Assembly: GCA_001560915.1 (NCBI GenBank)
Contig: CP014214.1
Span: 1,116,001 to 1,180,000, forward strand
Direction of reading: 5' to 3'
DNA: 64,000 bases
Source: a methanogenic archaeon ISO4-H5
GTDB taxonomy: Archaea; Thermoplasmatota; Thermoplasmata; Methanomassiliicoccales; Methanomethylophilaceae
In this document: piece by piece, positions 8,848-17,925 of the stretch
Layout of the letters: the number at the start of each line of letters is the position of its first letter
Numbering within the stretch: position 1 is the stretch's first letter
Position numbers and translations under genes: made by a program
The notes under the pieces: model-generated
What the model saw: the letters and a program-made list of their open reading frames with translations, nothing else
What the model was told of the DNA's origin: nothing
Databases searched by the model: none

Positions 8848-10422
8848 ATGCCGGAACAGGCGTTGGCCATCGACATCGGGACCAGCGGAATCAGGGCCCA
8901 GTTACTGGACCTTGATTCGCACAAAGTGCTGCGCACATGCATCACCACGAGGAATCCGATCCCCGGTGCCAACATCATGGACCACATGTCCTTCGCAATC
9001 CAGTACGGAGAGGATCTGGCACATTCGCTTATTGCGGATGCCTGCAGACAGCTCATCTCCGCCCTGGAGCCGGAACATCTCGTGCAGATGGCCGTATGCG
9101 GGAACCCCATACAGCTATCGCTCTTCGAGGGGATCGGAATCAGCGACCTTGCCTATGCGGGTGAGAACAAGATCCGCAACGAGGGCATCGTCAGACGCGA
9201 CCGCAGAGGACATGTCGCCGACGGAGGTTTCCTCGGCCTGCCCGGCGTCAAGGTAGCGATACCTCCTGCAGTCCGCCATGAGATCGGAGCCGATGCGTTG
9301 GCGATGATGATCAAATCCGGTTTCCTCGAGGATGATTACTGCATGGTGACCGACTACGGCACCAATGCCGAGATGGCTTTGAAGATCGGAGACAGCATCT
9401 ACACCGGTTCCGCCGCCGCAGGTCCTGCCATGGAAGGGCAGCAGATCAGATGCGGGATGCTGGCGGGCCCGGGCGCCGTAAGCGACCTGGTCCGCACCCC
9501 CCAGGGCTGGCAGACCAGGGTTCTCAACGAATCCCTGCTGACAGAAGACGGACCGCTGGTGAACATCCGGAGCAACATCTCCCGCAACATGGGGAGGAAA
9601 CCTTCGGGAATCACCGGCACCGGCGTGGTGGCCATGGTGTATGCACTGCAGCACGATGACCAGATCACGGAATCGGGGATGAGGAACGATCCGATTAGCA
9701 TCACCCGCGGGATAGAATTCAGTCTGAACGACTACCGCGAATCGGGGAAGGCCATCGGTGCCATCAGGGCGGGACACCTCACCCTGATGCTTACCGCGGG
9801 CATAGACCCGTCGAAGGTCCGTACGATGTACATGGCCGGTGCCTCAGGCACCTATGTCGATCCCGTGAAGGCGAAGGAGGTAGGACTCATAGTCCCCTAC
9901 TGCACCCTCGCCAAACAGGTCGGAAACACTTCATTGGAACTCGCCAAGGACCTTGCCTTCGACCCCGATTATCTCGAGGAACTCAACTCCATGCGCGACA
10001 AACTGCTGACGGACCATACGATGTTCGTCTCCTCGGATATCTTCCGCGACCTCTACACCTACGAATACGGCTACTGGGCAGAGGGGATGCCCCTGTCCAG
10101 GTACAGGAGGGCACTGGAACGCTACGGAGTCGATGGCTATCTCGATCAGAAGGAACCCCCGCGGGTGGACCGCCTCTACGAGAGGGACATCAGGGAGATC
10201 GGGGAATCCCTGTCGGCCCTCGATATCTCCCCTGTCATGACAGCATCCTGGTCATGCAGCAGATGCGGAAAATGCGTCAAGGAATGCCCCGAAAAGGCCC
10301 TCTCCATGGATGACGGGACATTCAGCATCCGCACGGGATACTGCCTGGGGACCGCCTGCCAGAGATGTCAGGATATCTGTCCCCAGCACAGCTACGATTA
10401 CAGTGCCTACCGCCTTTCATGA
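8848..10422 (+). CDS. ramA: RamA-type corrinoid reductive activator
   Basis: 524 residues. ATP-dependent reductase that returns inactive Co(II) corrinoid proteins to Co(I). It begins with an ASKHA-like phosphate motif (AIDIGTSGIRAQLLD), has a central DUF4445-type region (VTDYGTNAEMALK, LAGPGAVSDL) and ends with two ferredoxin-like [4Fe-4S] sites: CSRCGKCVKECP near residue 470 and CLGTACQRCQDICP near 500. Length and order match RamA of Methanosarcina. It is the third gene of the methyl-transfer operon and presumably serves the corrinoid protein at 8015. Its stop overlaps the convergent radical SAM gene by six bases. Confidence 0.92.
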   Translation: MPEQALAIDIGTSGIRAQLLDLDSHKVLRTCITTRNPIPGANIMDHMSFAIQYGEDLAHSLIADACRQLISALEPEHLVQMAVCGNPIQLSLFEGIGISDLAYAGENKIRNEGIVRRDRRGHVADGGFLGLPGVKVAIPPAVRHEIGADALAMMIKSGFLEDDYCMVTDYGTNAEMALKIGDSIYTGSAAAGPAMEGQQIRCGMLAGPGAVSDLVRTPQGWQTRVLNESLLTEDGPLVNIRSNISRNMGRKPSGITGTGVVAMVYALQHDDQITESGMRNDPISITRGIEFSLNDYRESGKAIGAIRAGHLTLMLTAGIDPSKVRTMYMAGASGTYVDPVKAKEVGLIVPYCTLAKQVGNTSLELAKDLAFDPDYLEELNSMRDKLLTDHTMFVSSDIFRDLYTYEYGYWAEGMPLSRYRRALERYGVDGYLDQKEPPRVDRLYERDIREIGESLSALDISPVMTASWSCSRCGKCVKECPEKALSMDDGTFSIRTGYCLGTACQRCQDICPQHSYDYSAYRLS

Positions 10423-11232
10423 GCGGAAGACGTCGCGGACCTCGATCCCTTCACGAATAAGGATCGATCTGATTTTCTCCACCGCCCGGTCGGAACCCCT
10501 TATGTTCATTCTCCCGAGCCTCTCTTCCATGAGAGGACGGAGGTTCAGCGGATCCAATGCGGCACGTTTCACACCGGTATCGGCAATCGCCTGACAGAAT
10601 TCCTCCTCATGGCCTTCGAGATGTCCCAGGATAGGTGCGATGAGTGCGTATGTGTTGATTCCTGCCTCGGTGAGTTCTTTCAGAGCATGGAGACGGGCCT
10701 TGGGAAGTGGTGCACCGGGTTCGCTGATCTTGGACATCCTCTCGTCCAAACCCGTCAACGTGACAGCCACCTGCCCCTCGAAATGGGTAAGGAGTTCCTT
10801 GTCGCGGAGGATGAGGTCTGACTTGGTGTGCATGTGGATCGGATATCCCTTTCCGTCGAGGAATTCCAGGCATTCGCGGGTAAGTCCGAATCTCTTCTCG
10901 GCTGCCTGATAAGGGTCGGTCACGGTTCCGATACCGATAGTGCCAGATAAACCTGGAAGCTCCTTGGCAAGACGTGATACTATGTTTGCTTTGACCTTCA
11001 CCACACGCCAGGTTTTCCACTCGGTATGGGTGACCTCCGGTGCGTAACAGTAGACGCATCCGTGTTCGCATCCACCGTAGGGATTCAGGGAATAATCCAT
11101 CTCTGGAAGTCCCGAAGGAGCCAATGCCTTCTTGCATTGGACCATCTCATACAGCCCGTCCCAAGCATCGGTGTTATCGAACTCGATGAGTCCGCTGTTG
11201 CGGTCCCCTGTCCAAAGGTCCAATCCTCTCAC
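10417..11232 (-). CDS. SPL-family radical SAM protein
   Basis: 271 residues. The [4Fe-4S] site C55-x3-C59-x2-C62 lies in NPYGGCEHGCVYCYAPE, the hallmark of the Rv2578c/spore-photoproduct-lyase-like group. It overlaps the last four bases of the NreA gene, so the two are co-translated. The reaction is unknown for this branch; pairing with a PCNA-binding repair protein suggests DNA or nucleotide damage work, which is inference. Confidence 0.85.
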   Translation of the reverse strand: MRGLDLWTGDRNSGLIEFDNTDAWDGLYEMVQCKKALAPSGLPEMDYSLNPYGGCEHGCVYCYAPEVTHTEWKTWRVVKVKANIVSRLAKELPGLSGTIGIGTVTDPYQAAEKRFGLTRECLEFLDGKGYPIHMHTKSDLILRDKELLTHFEGQVAVTLTGLDERMSKISEPGAPLPKARLHALKELTEAGINTYALIAPILGHLEGHEEEFCQAIADTGVKRAALDPLNLRPLMEERLGRMNIRGSDRAVEKIRSILIREGIEVRDVFRS

Positions 11233-12578
11233 GGATCCTCACTCTCCGGCAGTTCGCTGGGGTCATCGTACAAATTGGTAGCCGAGGGTCCGAAGAAATC
11301 CTCCAGACGCCTCTGCGTGAACCAGTCTGTGAGCACACCTGAATTCCTGATCCATACCTCGCGCTTGAGGTCCATCTTTGATTCGATGAAATCCAAAGCG
11401 GCTTCCATGGTACCGAAACGGAGCGGGGGAGTCCTCAGGGCAGCCCTCACATTCTCCCTTACATTCCAAACGCCTACTGGCATCACATAGCCCTCGTGGG
11501 CCTCGCGGCAGATAACCGCACCCGCAGTACGGTGCTCCCTCTCCAGGAGCTCGTTCACGGCCATGCGGGATGCATAATAACAGCCGCCTATGTGCGCATA
11601 CTCGGTCCTGCTCTCGAAGAACTCGCAATCGCTGATTATCGAAATGTTATCCCCGTCGGGTGTGGGCGGTGCGGGATTCCACGAAGTACCCGGATACCAG
11701 GCCTCGATGAGCTCGAAACGCCATGTCGTAGGCATCATGAGAATCGCCCACCTGTTGTCGAGCTGTTCCCAATAATAGACACGGTAGGTGTCGATCACGG
11801 GATAGAAACGGGTGCGTTTGAGGTAATCCTTACCGATGATGTCATCGACGGCCGTGATACTCCATCTGGTGGGAACGAAACGGCGGTTCTTGTCGATACC
11901 CATGGTTCCGACCGAGAAAGCCTTCTGAATCTCCGAAATCAGAGTTCCGTTGCGGTAAGCCTCGATGACTCCTTTCGTAGCGGTCAGGTCGGTATCGTAG
12001 TAGTTCTTCTCCAGGTTGTGCTCCCAGCGGCCGTTGCTCTTGCGGAGACCCTCCATCCTGGCGGCCGGACCGAAGGGCTGGATGTCATCATCCAAGACGA
12101 TGCGTCCGTGCGGACGTTCCCTGAAGTTGGCTTCCACCGAGACAGGTTTCTCAGTCAGGGCCAGCTCCTGAACATCCGTGACAATCTTCCCCGCCTTCTT
12201 GAAATCGGTGGCGTCTATCCGGTATTTCCCCCTGACCAGGCGGTATCTCATGTCGACGATATCGTCGATGGACTTCCCCACCCACCTCTCGGGCTTGTCC
12301 ATGATTGATGTGTCCCCGAATTCACCGGGAAGGAGGGGTCCGATATCGACTTTGGGATATCCGTACCTCCCGACGAATACGGCGGGAGGGCTGCTGCCGG
12401 CCAGATCCTTCATGTCCGTCAGGGGCATGGATCTGGAGCGGGAATAGAACTTGATCATGAGGGGGCAGCGTTCCTTGCCGCACATCATCTTGGTACCGCG
12501 GCATATAACGCATAAACCGTTCTTCACCACGGGCTTCTCACCCGTAAAATCCTCACTGAAGAACGACGCTCCCGACAT
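11229..12578 (-). CDS. nreA: Archaeal DNA repair protein NreA
   Basis: 449 residues from the ATG at 12578. A longer frame to 12647 adds residues with no family resemblance. An N-terminal Cys-rich site, CVICRGTKMMCGKERCPLM, looks like the Nre zinc finger. Near the C-terminus QRRLEDFF (about residues 422-429) is a textbook PCNA-interacting box, Q-x-x-L-x-x-F-F. NreA is known to bind PCNA and protect against DNA damage in archaea. Operon with the radical SAM protein (four-base overlap). Confidence 0.88.
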   Translation of the reverse strand: MSGASFFSEDFTGEKPVVKNGLCVICRGTKMMCGKERCPLMIKFYSRSRSMPLTDMKDLAGSSPPAVFVGRYGYPKVDIGPLLPGEFGDTSIMDKPERWVGKSIDDIVDMRYRLVRGKYRIDATDFKKAGKIVTDVQELALTEKPVSVEANFRERPHGRIVLDDDIQPFGPAARMEGLRKSNGRWEHNLEKNYYDTDLTATKGVIEAYRNGTLISEIQKAFSVGTMGIDKNRRFVPTRWSITAVDDIIGKDYLKRTRFYPVIDTYRVYYWEQLDNRWAILMMPTTWRFELIEAWYPGTSWNPAPPTPDGDNISIISDCEFFESRTEYAHIGGCYYASRMAVNELLEREHRTAGAVICREAHEGYVMPVGVWNVRENVRAALRTPPLRFGTMEAALDFIESKMDLKREVWIRNSGVLTDWFTQRRLEDFFGPSATNLYDDPSELPESEDP

Positions 12579-12808
12579 AAAATACGCATCGGCAACGTGA
12601 TAATTAAAGAATAGGAAGCATGGACCACTGGCCGAAACCAAGTGCAAGAGGATGGCCTATACTATGTAAGTCGAATTAATTCACTGATATTTAAAAAGTG
12701 GGACGAAAATCAGCTGTTTTCTATAAAAACTACAATTTTTTGTTGATTAATACAAGATAAGTTTATATAGTTGACAAAAAAGAGAGTAATTACTCATTAT
12801 TTTTCGCT

Positions 12809-14323
12809 TCAGATGCGCAGATACTCGACGTTGAGACGCAAACCGAAAGCATTTTCGAAATCTTTGGCGATGGATGACAGTTTCCACTCGACCATACTCA
12901 GGTCCGAATAAGTGGTAATGGTGAGATTTACCGTTCCGTTAAGCAGTTCGGCACGGATCTCGTCCACTGCCCCATCCCTTCCGCGGTCGAGAATGTCTGC
13001 GATCTTGAGGATCATGGCGTACCTGAGGAAATCGGGCACGCTGCGTTTGTCTATCTCTAGCAGGAACCTGCTCCCGGCATTGGGGAACGAACCGTGATGG
13101 AACCTTGTGAGGAGTGCCATCCATTCCAGTTCGGAATTGTCGAATCCTGCGAGATAGGAATTCCTGATGATGGTGTAAGAGAAGACATTGTGTCTCTCGT
13201 AACTGATGAAGGCACCTATGTCATGCAGGCGGGCGGCATAGAGAAGGAGCTCCCTGAGACGCATGGAATCCGGCATGATACCTGCAGAGACGAACTCGCG
13301 GCAGATCATGTCGGAATACCTGATGACCGCTTCCTCATGGCGAGTGTCGCAGCCGCAGCGCACGGCGAGTGCCCTTACTGAGGAGGACCTCACCGAGAAG
13401 TCGGAATGACCGTGCTTCATGAGGTAATCGGTCTTCATGCCTTCTCTCAGACCATTGTGGCTGACCTCGATCCTTTCGATGTCCAAAAGGTCCATCAATG
13501 CCTCGACGACAGAGCCTCCCCCGATAGCGATATCTGCCCTGCTGGCACTTATCTTCGGAAGCTTGCATCTCTCGGCTGCGGTCATGGAGCACAGCTGCCT
13601 CATAAGTGCTTTCAATTCAGTACGGGTGATGACATCCGTATCCATATCGCCGCGTTTGGCTGCACATGCCTCGGCCAGCACCTCCATGGTACCGGATGAA
13701 CCGATAACGCGTTCGAAACCACGGTCGCGGACGGCGGCCACCGTGTGATAGCATTGGGCGGCGACCATTCTCTTAAGGGTCTCGTACTGCTTCGGAGACA
13801 CCTTACCGCTCTGGTCTATGCCGGTGCCGAACGACATGCGGATGGCACCGAGACTGAGACTGTCAAGATACAGATCGTCCTTCCCTTCGGCCAGGGCGAT
13901 CTCCGTACTGCCGCCTCCGACATCGATACAAAGTGTACGTCTGGCACAATCGGGACCGGCCACTCCGAGACGGATCAGTCTTGCTTCCTCCCGGCCGGGA
14001 ATGATCTGCAGACGGATGCCGCATTCGGCCGCCGCCTCCACTAATTCATGGCGGTTGGGGGCCTCCCTGGCGGCACACGTCGCCATTGCTATAATCTCGG
14101 AACAGCCGTTGCTGCGGGCGATTTCCGCGAACTTCGAAAGCACCAGTTTCGCCTTTTCGATAGTGGGTTCGTCCAATCTCCCGGTCTCGTACAGGCTCTT
14201 GCCCATGCGGACGGTCTCCTTGTCATGGAAGATCGGGGTTCCCATGGAACCCTCGTAGAAACGGACCACCAGCATGTGTATGGAGTTGGTGCCCACATCG
14301 ATGAACGCGACGGAATCAGGCAT
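12809..14323 (-). CDS. ppx: Exopolyphosphatase (Ppx/GppA) with C-terminal HD domain
   Basis: 504 residues from the ATG at 14323. Degrades polyphosphate or pppGpp. N-terminal actin-fold signature AFIDVGTNSIHMLVVRF, second phosphate motif CIDVGGGSTEIALAEG near residue 135, and GSSGTMEVLAEAC. The C-terminal region contains the HD metal site LLLYAARLHDIGAFI. Its start overlaps the end of ppk by eight bases, so synthesis and breakdown of polyphosphate are coupled in one operon (order hisD, ppk, ppx). Confidence 0.94.
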   Translation of the reverse strand: MPDSVAFIDVGTNSIHMLVVRFYEGSMGTPIFHDKETVRMGKSLYETGRLDEPTIEKAKLVLSKFAEIARSNGCSEIIAMATCAAREAPNRHELVEAAAECGIRLQIIPGREEARLIRLGVAGPDCARRTLCIDVGGGSTEIALAEGKDDLYLDSLSLGAIRMSFGTGIDQSGKVSPKQYETLKRMVAAQCYHTVAAVRDRGFERVIGSSGTMEVLAEACAAKRGDMDTDVITRTELKALMRQLCSMTAAERCKLPKISASRADIAIGGGSVVEALMDLLDIERIEVSHNGLREGMKTDYLMKHGHSDFSVRSSSVRALAVRCGCDTRHEEAVIRYSDMICREFVSAGIMPDSMRLRELLLYAARLHDIGAFISYERHNVFSYTIIRNSYLAGFDNSELEWMALLTRFHHGSFPNAGSRFLLEIDKRSVPDFLRYAMILKIADILDRGRDGAVDEIRAELLNGTVNLTITTYSDLSMVEWKLSSIAKDFENAFGLRLNVEYLRI

Positions 14324-16394
14324 GCCAGGCACCGATGTTCTCTCTGAACCACTGCTGGGAGCGGAGCTTCTTCTCTCCGGACTTCCTCTTCTTCAGGACA
14401 TAGCTTCCGTCACTCTTGAGGACACGTGCCTTGACGTTGTCCTGCAGGCAGATGTTGAGGATGTTATCCCTTATGGAAGCCATCATATCAGGGTCACGGA
14501 TGGGGAAGAGGACCTCCACGCGGGCGATGAGGTTCCTGGGCATGAGGTCCGAAGAACCGAGGTACATCTTGGGGTCGCCGTCGTTTGCAAAGTAGTAGAT
14601 CCTCGCATGTTCCAGGAAGCGATCCACGATACTGGTAACCGTGATGTTGTCCGATATTCCCTTGATGCCGGGACGGAGACAGCACAGACCCCTGATGTTA
14701 AGGTCGATCTTCACTCCCGCCATGGATGCCTTGTAGAGTTCTGCAATAATATCGGCATCGATCAGACCGTTGGCCTTCATGGCGATGTATGCCTTCCTTC
14801 CATCCTTCTTGTGCTCGGCCTCCCTCCTGATCATCTCGATGAGGGTGCTCTTGAGGGTGAGGGGAGCCACCAGCAGACGGCTGTAGCTGCGGGGTCCGAA
14901 GTAGCCGGTGAGGGCGTTGAAAAGCTCTCCGACATCCTCTCCGATCTCCGGGTCGGAGGTCATGAACGAGATATCCGAGTACTGCTTGGCAGTGTTCTCG
15001 TTGTAGTTTCCTGAGCTCATATGGGTGTATCTGACCAGATGGTCCTTCTCGAGCCTGACCACCTGCAGCAGCTTGGAGTGTACCTTGAGATTAACGGGTC
15101 CGTACACCACATGCACGCCGATCTTCTCCAGTTCCCTGGCGACGGCGATGTTGTTAACCTCGTCGAACTTTGCCCTGAGCTCCATGAGCACAGATACGGC
15201 CTTGCCGTTCTCCTTGGCCCTCATCAGCTGCCTGATAATCTCGGGGTTCTTGCCTATCCTGTAGAGGCATATCTTGATTGACTGGACGTTAGAGTCTTCG
15301 GCGGATTCCTTGAGGAAACGGACCACCACGTCGAATGATTCGTAAGGATGGAAGAAAATCCAGTCCTTCTTCCTGAGGGCGCTGAAGAGGCTCACGCTCT
15401 CGGCGATCTCCGCAGGGATCTCGGGAGTGAAGGGCTTGTTCTTGAGCTCGGGGCGGTTGAGACCTGCGATCTCCCACAAATCGGTGAGCATCATTCCCTT
15501 GTCGGAGGCGCGGGTGACCTGGTTGTCCCTCAGCTTCAGGTTCCTGGCGAATACGTTCGCCAGGTCTGCGGGCATTGTATCCTCTACGACCATCCTCACC
15601 GGGAATCCCACGTCCCTGGAGTCGAGTGCGTCCTCGACGGCAGACATGAGATCGACTGCCTCGTCGATTGTAACTTTGACGTCAGCATTCCTGGTGATGC
15701 GGAACTTGTAGCATCCGAGGACCTCGAGTCCGGGGAAGAGCGATGCGATGTTCTCTTTGATGATGTTCTCCAGGAGGACGAACTGCAGGGTCTTGGCAGG
15801 CGACGGCACCTTGACGAAACGGGGCAGGATGCCTACCGGGACCTTGACCCTCGCATAGAGGACCTCTCCCTCGCGCCTGAGCTTTACTGCCACGTTCAGA
15901 GAGTTATTGGAGATGAACGGGAAGGGATGGGAGATGTCCAGTGCCAGAGGGGTAAGGAGTGGCTGTATCCTCTCTTTGTAGTAGTCGTCGACCCACATCT
16001 TCTGCTTGGGGTCGAGAGCGGATACCGAAAGGATGGAGATGCCCTCCTTTCCGAGTGCAGTCTCCAATTCCGCCCAGCACTCCTCATAGCCGTCGGTGAG
16101 CTCGTTGACCTTGTCGTTAATCATCGAGATGAGCTGATTGCTGTCGGAGAAGGTGTCGGGGCCGATGTTTACCAGACGGTCAACGTCGGCACCCAGGAGA
16201 CCGGGCATGCGGATCATGAAGAACTCGTCCATGTTCCCGTAGCAGATGGCCATGAACTTGACCCTCTCGAGTACAGGGTTGGTGGGGTCCATGGCTTCCT
16301 CCAGACAGCGCCTGTTGAAAGCCAACCAGGATATCTCCCTGTTGATGTACAGACTGCGGTCGTAGAGATCGGTCTCGCCCTTCTTGGACATCAT
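14316..16394 (-). CDS. ppk: Polyphosphate kinase (PPK1)
   Basis: 692 residues, full length. Polymerises the gamma phosphate of ATP. Seen: N-terminal YINREISWLAFNRRCLEEA, the phosphorylated histidine H439 in LKVHSKLLQV, and MSSGNYNENTAKQYSD of the second phospholipase-D-like lobe. It sits between hisD (one base apart) and ppx (overlap). An opposite-strand open frame of about 380 codons covers part of it and is a shadow. Confidence 0.97.
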   Translation of the reverse strand: MMSKKGETDLYDRSLYINREISWLAFNRRCLEEAMDPTNPVLERVKFMAICYGNMDEFFMIRMPGLLGADVDRLVNIGPDTFSDSNQLISMINDKVNELTDGYEECWAELETALGKEGISILSVSALDPKQKMWVDDYYKERIQPLLTPLALDISHPFPFISNNSLNVAVKLRREGEVLYARVKVPVGILPRFVKVPSPAKTLQFVLLENIIKENIASLFPGLEVLGCYKFRITRNADVKVTIDEAVDLMSAVEDALDSRDVGFPVRMVVEDTMPADLANVFARNLKLRDNQVTRASDKGMMLTDLWEIAGLNRPELKNKPFTPEIPAEIAESVSLFSALRKKDWIFFHPYESFDVVVRFLKESAEDSNVQSIKICLYRIGKNPEIIRQLMRAKENGKAVSVLMELRAKFDEVNNIAVARELEKIGVHVVYGPVNLKVHSKLLQVVRLEKDHLVRYTHMSSGNYNENTAKQYSDISFMTSDPEIGEDVGELFNALTGYFGPRSYSRLLVAPLTLKSTLIEMIRREAEHKKDGRKAYIAMKANGLIDADIIAELYKASMAGVKIDLNIRGLCCLRPGIKGISDNITVTSIVDRFLEHARIYYFANDGDPKMYLGSSDLMPRNLIARVEVLFPIRDPDMMASIRDNILNICLQDNVKARVLKSDGSYVLKKRKSGEKKLRSQQWFRENIGAWHA

Positions 16395-16395
16395 A

Positions 16396-17721
16396 TCACT
16401 TCTTGCCGGATTTCTTCTTCTCCTTCTTCTCTTTGCCGAAACGGATGTCCACAGACATTCCGTGGGCGTGGAGGCCCTCGACGCGGGCGAGGGTGGTGAT
16501 GGTGGGGGCCAGGGATTCCAGTCCTTCCTTGGTCAGCATCTGGACGGTGGAGGTCTTGCGGAACATGTTGGCGGTGAGTCCTGAGTAGACCTTGGCGTAT
16601 CCCGAGGTGGGGAGCACATGGTTGGTTCCGGATGCGTAATCACCTGCAGCGATGGGAGTGTAGGGTCCGACGAAGATGGAACCGGCATTCCTGATCTTGG
16701 ACAGTGCGTCCTGGGGGTCCCTGACCTCGATGCAGAGGTGTTCGGGAGCGACTCCGTTCATGGTCTCGATGGCCAGGTCCATGTTCTTGCAGACGATGTA
16801 TCCGGAATTGGCGGTGGATTTGGTGATGATGTCCTTCCTGGGCTCGTCCTTGAGGATGTCCATCATGCATTTCCATACCTTGTCGGGAAGCTCTGGGTCA
16901 TCGGTCACGAGGACGTATGCGGAGGAAGGTCCGTGCTCTCCCTGGGCGATGAGATCAGCTGCCACATACTCGGGGACGGCAGAGGAGTCTGCCAATACCG
17001 CGGCCTCACTGGGACCTGCGGGGAAGTCGATGAGGACCTCCTTCTGGAGCAGGATCTTGGCCTCGGTGACGAACATGTTTCCGGGTCCGACGATCATCTG
17101 TACCTTCTCGATGCTCTCGGTTCCGATCGCCATGGCGGCGATTGCTTGGGAACCTCCGACGGTGTAGATCTCATCGCATCCCGCGATATCGAGTGCTGCT
17201 AGGACTGCAGGCTGCACGGGTGCGGGGGTACAGCAGATGACCTCGTCGACACCTGCGGTCTTGGCGGCCACGACGGTCATGAGTGCGGATGAGGGGTAAG
17301 CTGCGAGTCCTCCGGGGATGTAGCATCCGACCCTGTTCAGGGGCGTGCTCTTGATTCCGAGGGTGATTCCGGGTTCCACTTCGGTGGTCCACATGTCCGG
17401 GGGAAGCTGCATCCTGTGGAAGCGGGAGATGTTGTAGGCGGCGTTCTCCAGCTCGTCAATGACCTCCTGGTCGAGTTTCTCGTAGGCGGCATCGATCTCG
17501 TCGCGGGTGACCTGCAGGTGCTTGAGCTTCACCTTGTCGAACTTCTCGGTGAGTTCGATGAGGGCCTTGTCTCCCTGGGTCTTCACCTGCTCGATGATTC
17601 CCTCGACGATGTCCTTCACCTTGTCGGTCTCGTTCTTCCTGTTGCTGATCCAATACTCTTCGCTGATCTCCTTCCATTTCTCGGGTTCAACGAATTTCTG
17701 CGGTTCTGCATTTTTGGCCAT
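16396..17721 (-). CDS. hisD: Histidinol dehydrogenase
   Basis: 441 residues. Last two steps of histidine synthesis (histidinol to histidine, NAD and Zn dependent). Seen: GCYIPGGLAAYPSSALMTVVAAK, VGPGNMFVTEAK, LIAQGEHGPSSAYVLVT and DYASGTNHVLPTSGYA, which hold the family's metal and active-site residues. A lysine-rich tail (EKKEKKKSGKK) ends the protein. It heads an operon with ppk and ppx; no other his genes are nearby. Confidence 0.97.
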   Translation of the reverse strand: MAKNAEPQKFVEPEKWKEISEEYWISNRKNETDKVKDIVEGIIEQVKTQGDKALIELTEKFDKVKLKHLQVTRDEIDAAYEKLDQEVIDELENAAYNISRFHRMQLPPDMWTTEVEPGITLGIKSTPLNRVGCYIPGGLAAYPSSALMTVVAAKTAGVDEVICCTPAPVQPAVLAALDIAGCDEIYTVGGSQAIAAMAIGTESIEKVQMIVGPGNMFVTEAKILLQKEVLIDFPAGPSEAAVLADSSAVPEYVAADLIAQGEHGPSSAYVLVTDDPELPDKVWKCMMDILKDEPRKDIITKSTANSGYIVCKNMDLAIETMNGVAPEHLCIEVRDPQDALSKIRNAGSIFVGPYTPIAAGDYASGTNHVLPTSGYAKVYSGLTANMFRKTSTVQMLTKEGLESLAPTITTLARVEGLHAHGMSVDIRFGKEKKEKKKSGKK

Positions 17722-17768
17722 GTTCTCCTCTATGCCCCCTTACTTTTAATAGATTCGCCAGCGTGGGA

Positions 17769-17888
17769 GGGTGCGCGCCTGCGCATAATATTACAGGAGG
17801 ATGGCTCAGTGGCCTTTAAAATCACATGTGCCAGCATTTCGAAATAATACCAAAATCTGTGCTGTAATGCTCGTGCGCCCGCACACCC
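17769..17888. repeat. Imperfect inverted repeat flanking a ~120-base segment
   Basis: The left arm at 17769-17796 (begins GGGTGCGCGCC, ends ATTACAG) matches the reverse complement of the right arm at 17862-17888 (begins CTGTAATG, ends CACACCC) with a few mismatches. The unit lies in the divergent hisD/trkA gap and could be a relic of a small inverted-repeat element or a long-range regulatory structure. No target duplication was evident by eye. Confidence 0.35.
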
Positions 17889-17925
17889 ACAACCCTTATT
17901 AAAAGAAAAGACTCTCTCGCGCGTA

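Noticed and set aside
15348-16499. 383-codon plus-strand open frame over ppk and hisD
   Set aside because: It spans the junction of two certain genes on the other strand and has no family resemblance.
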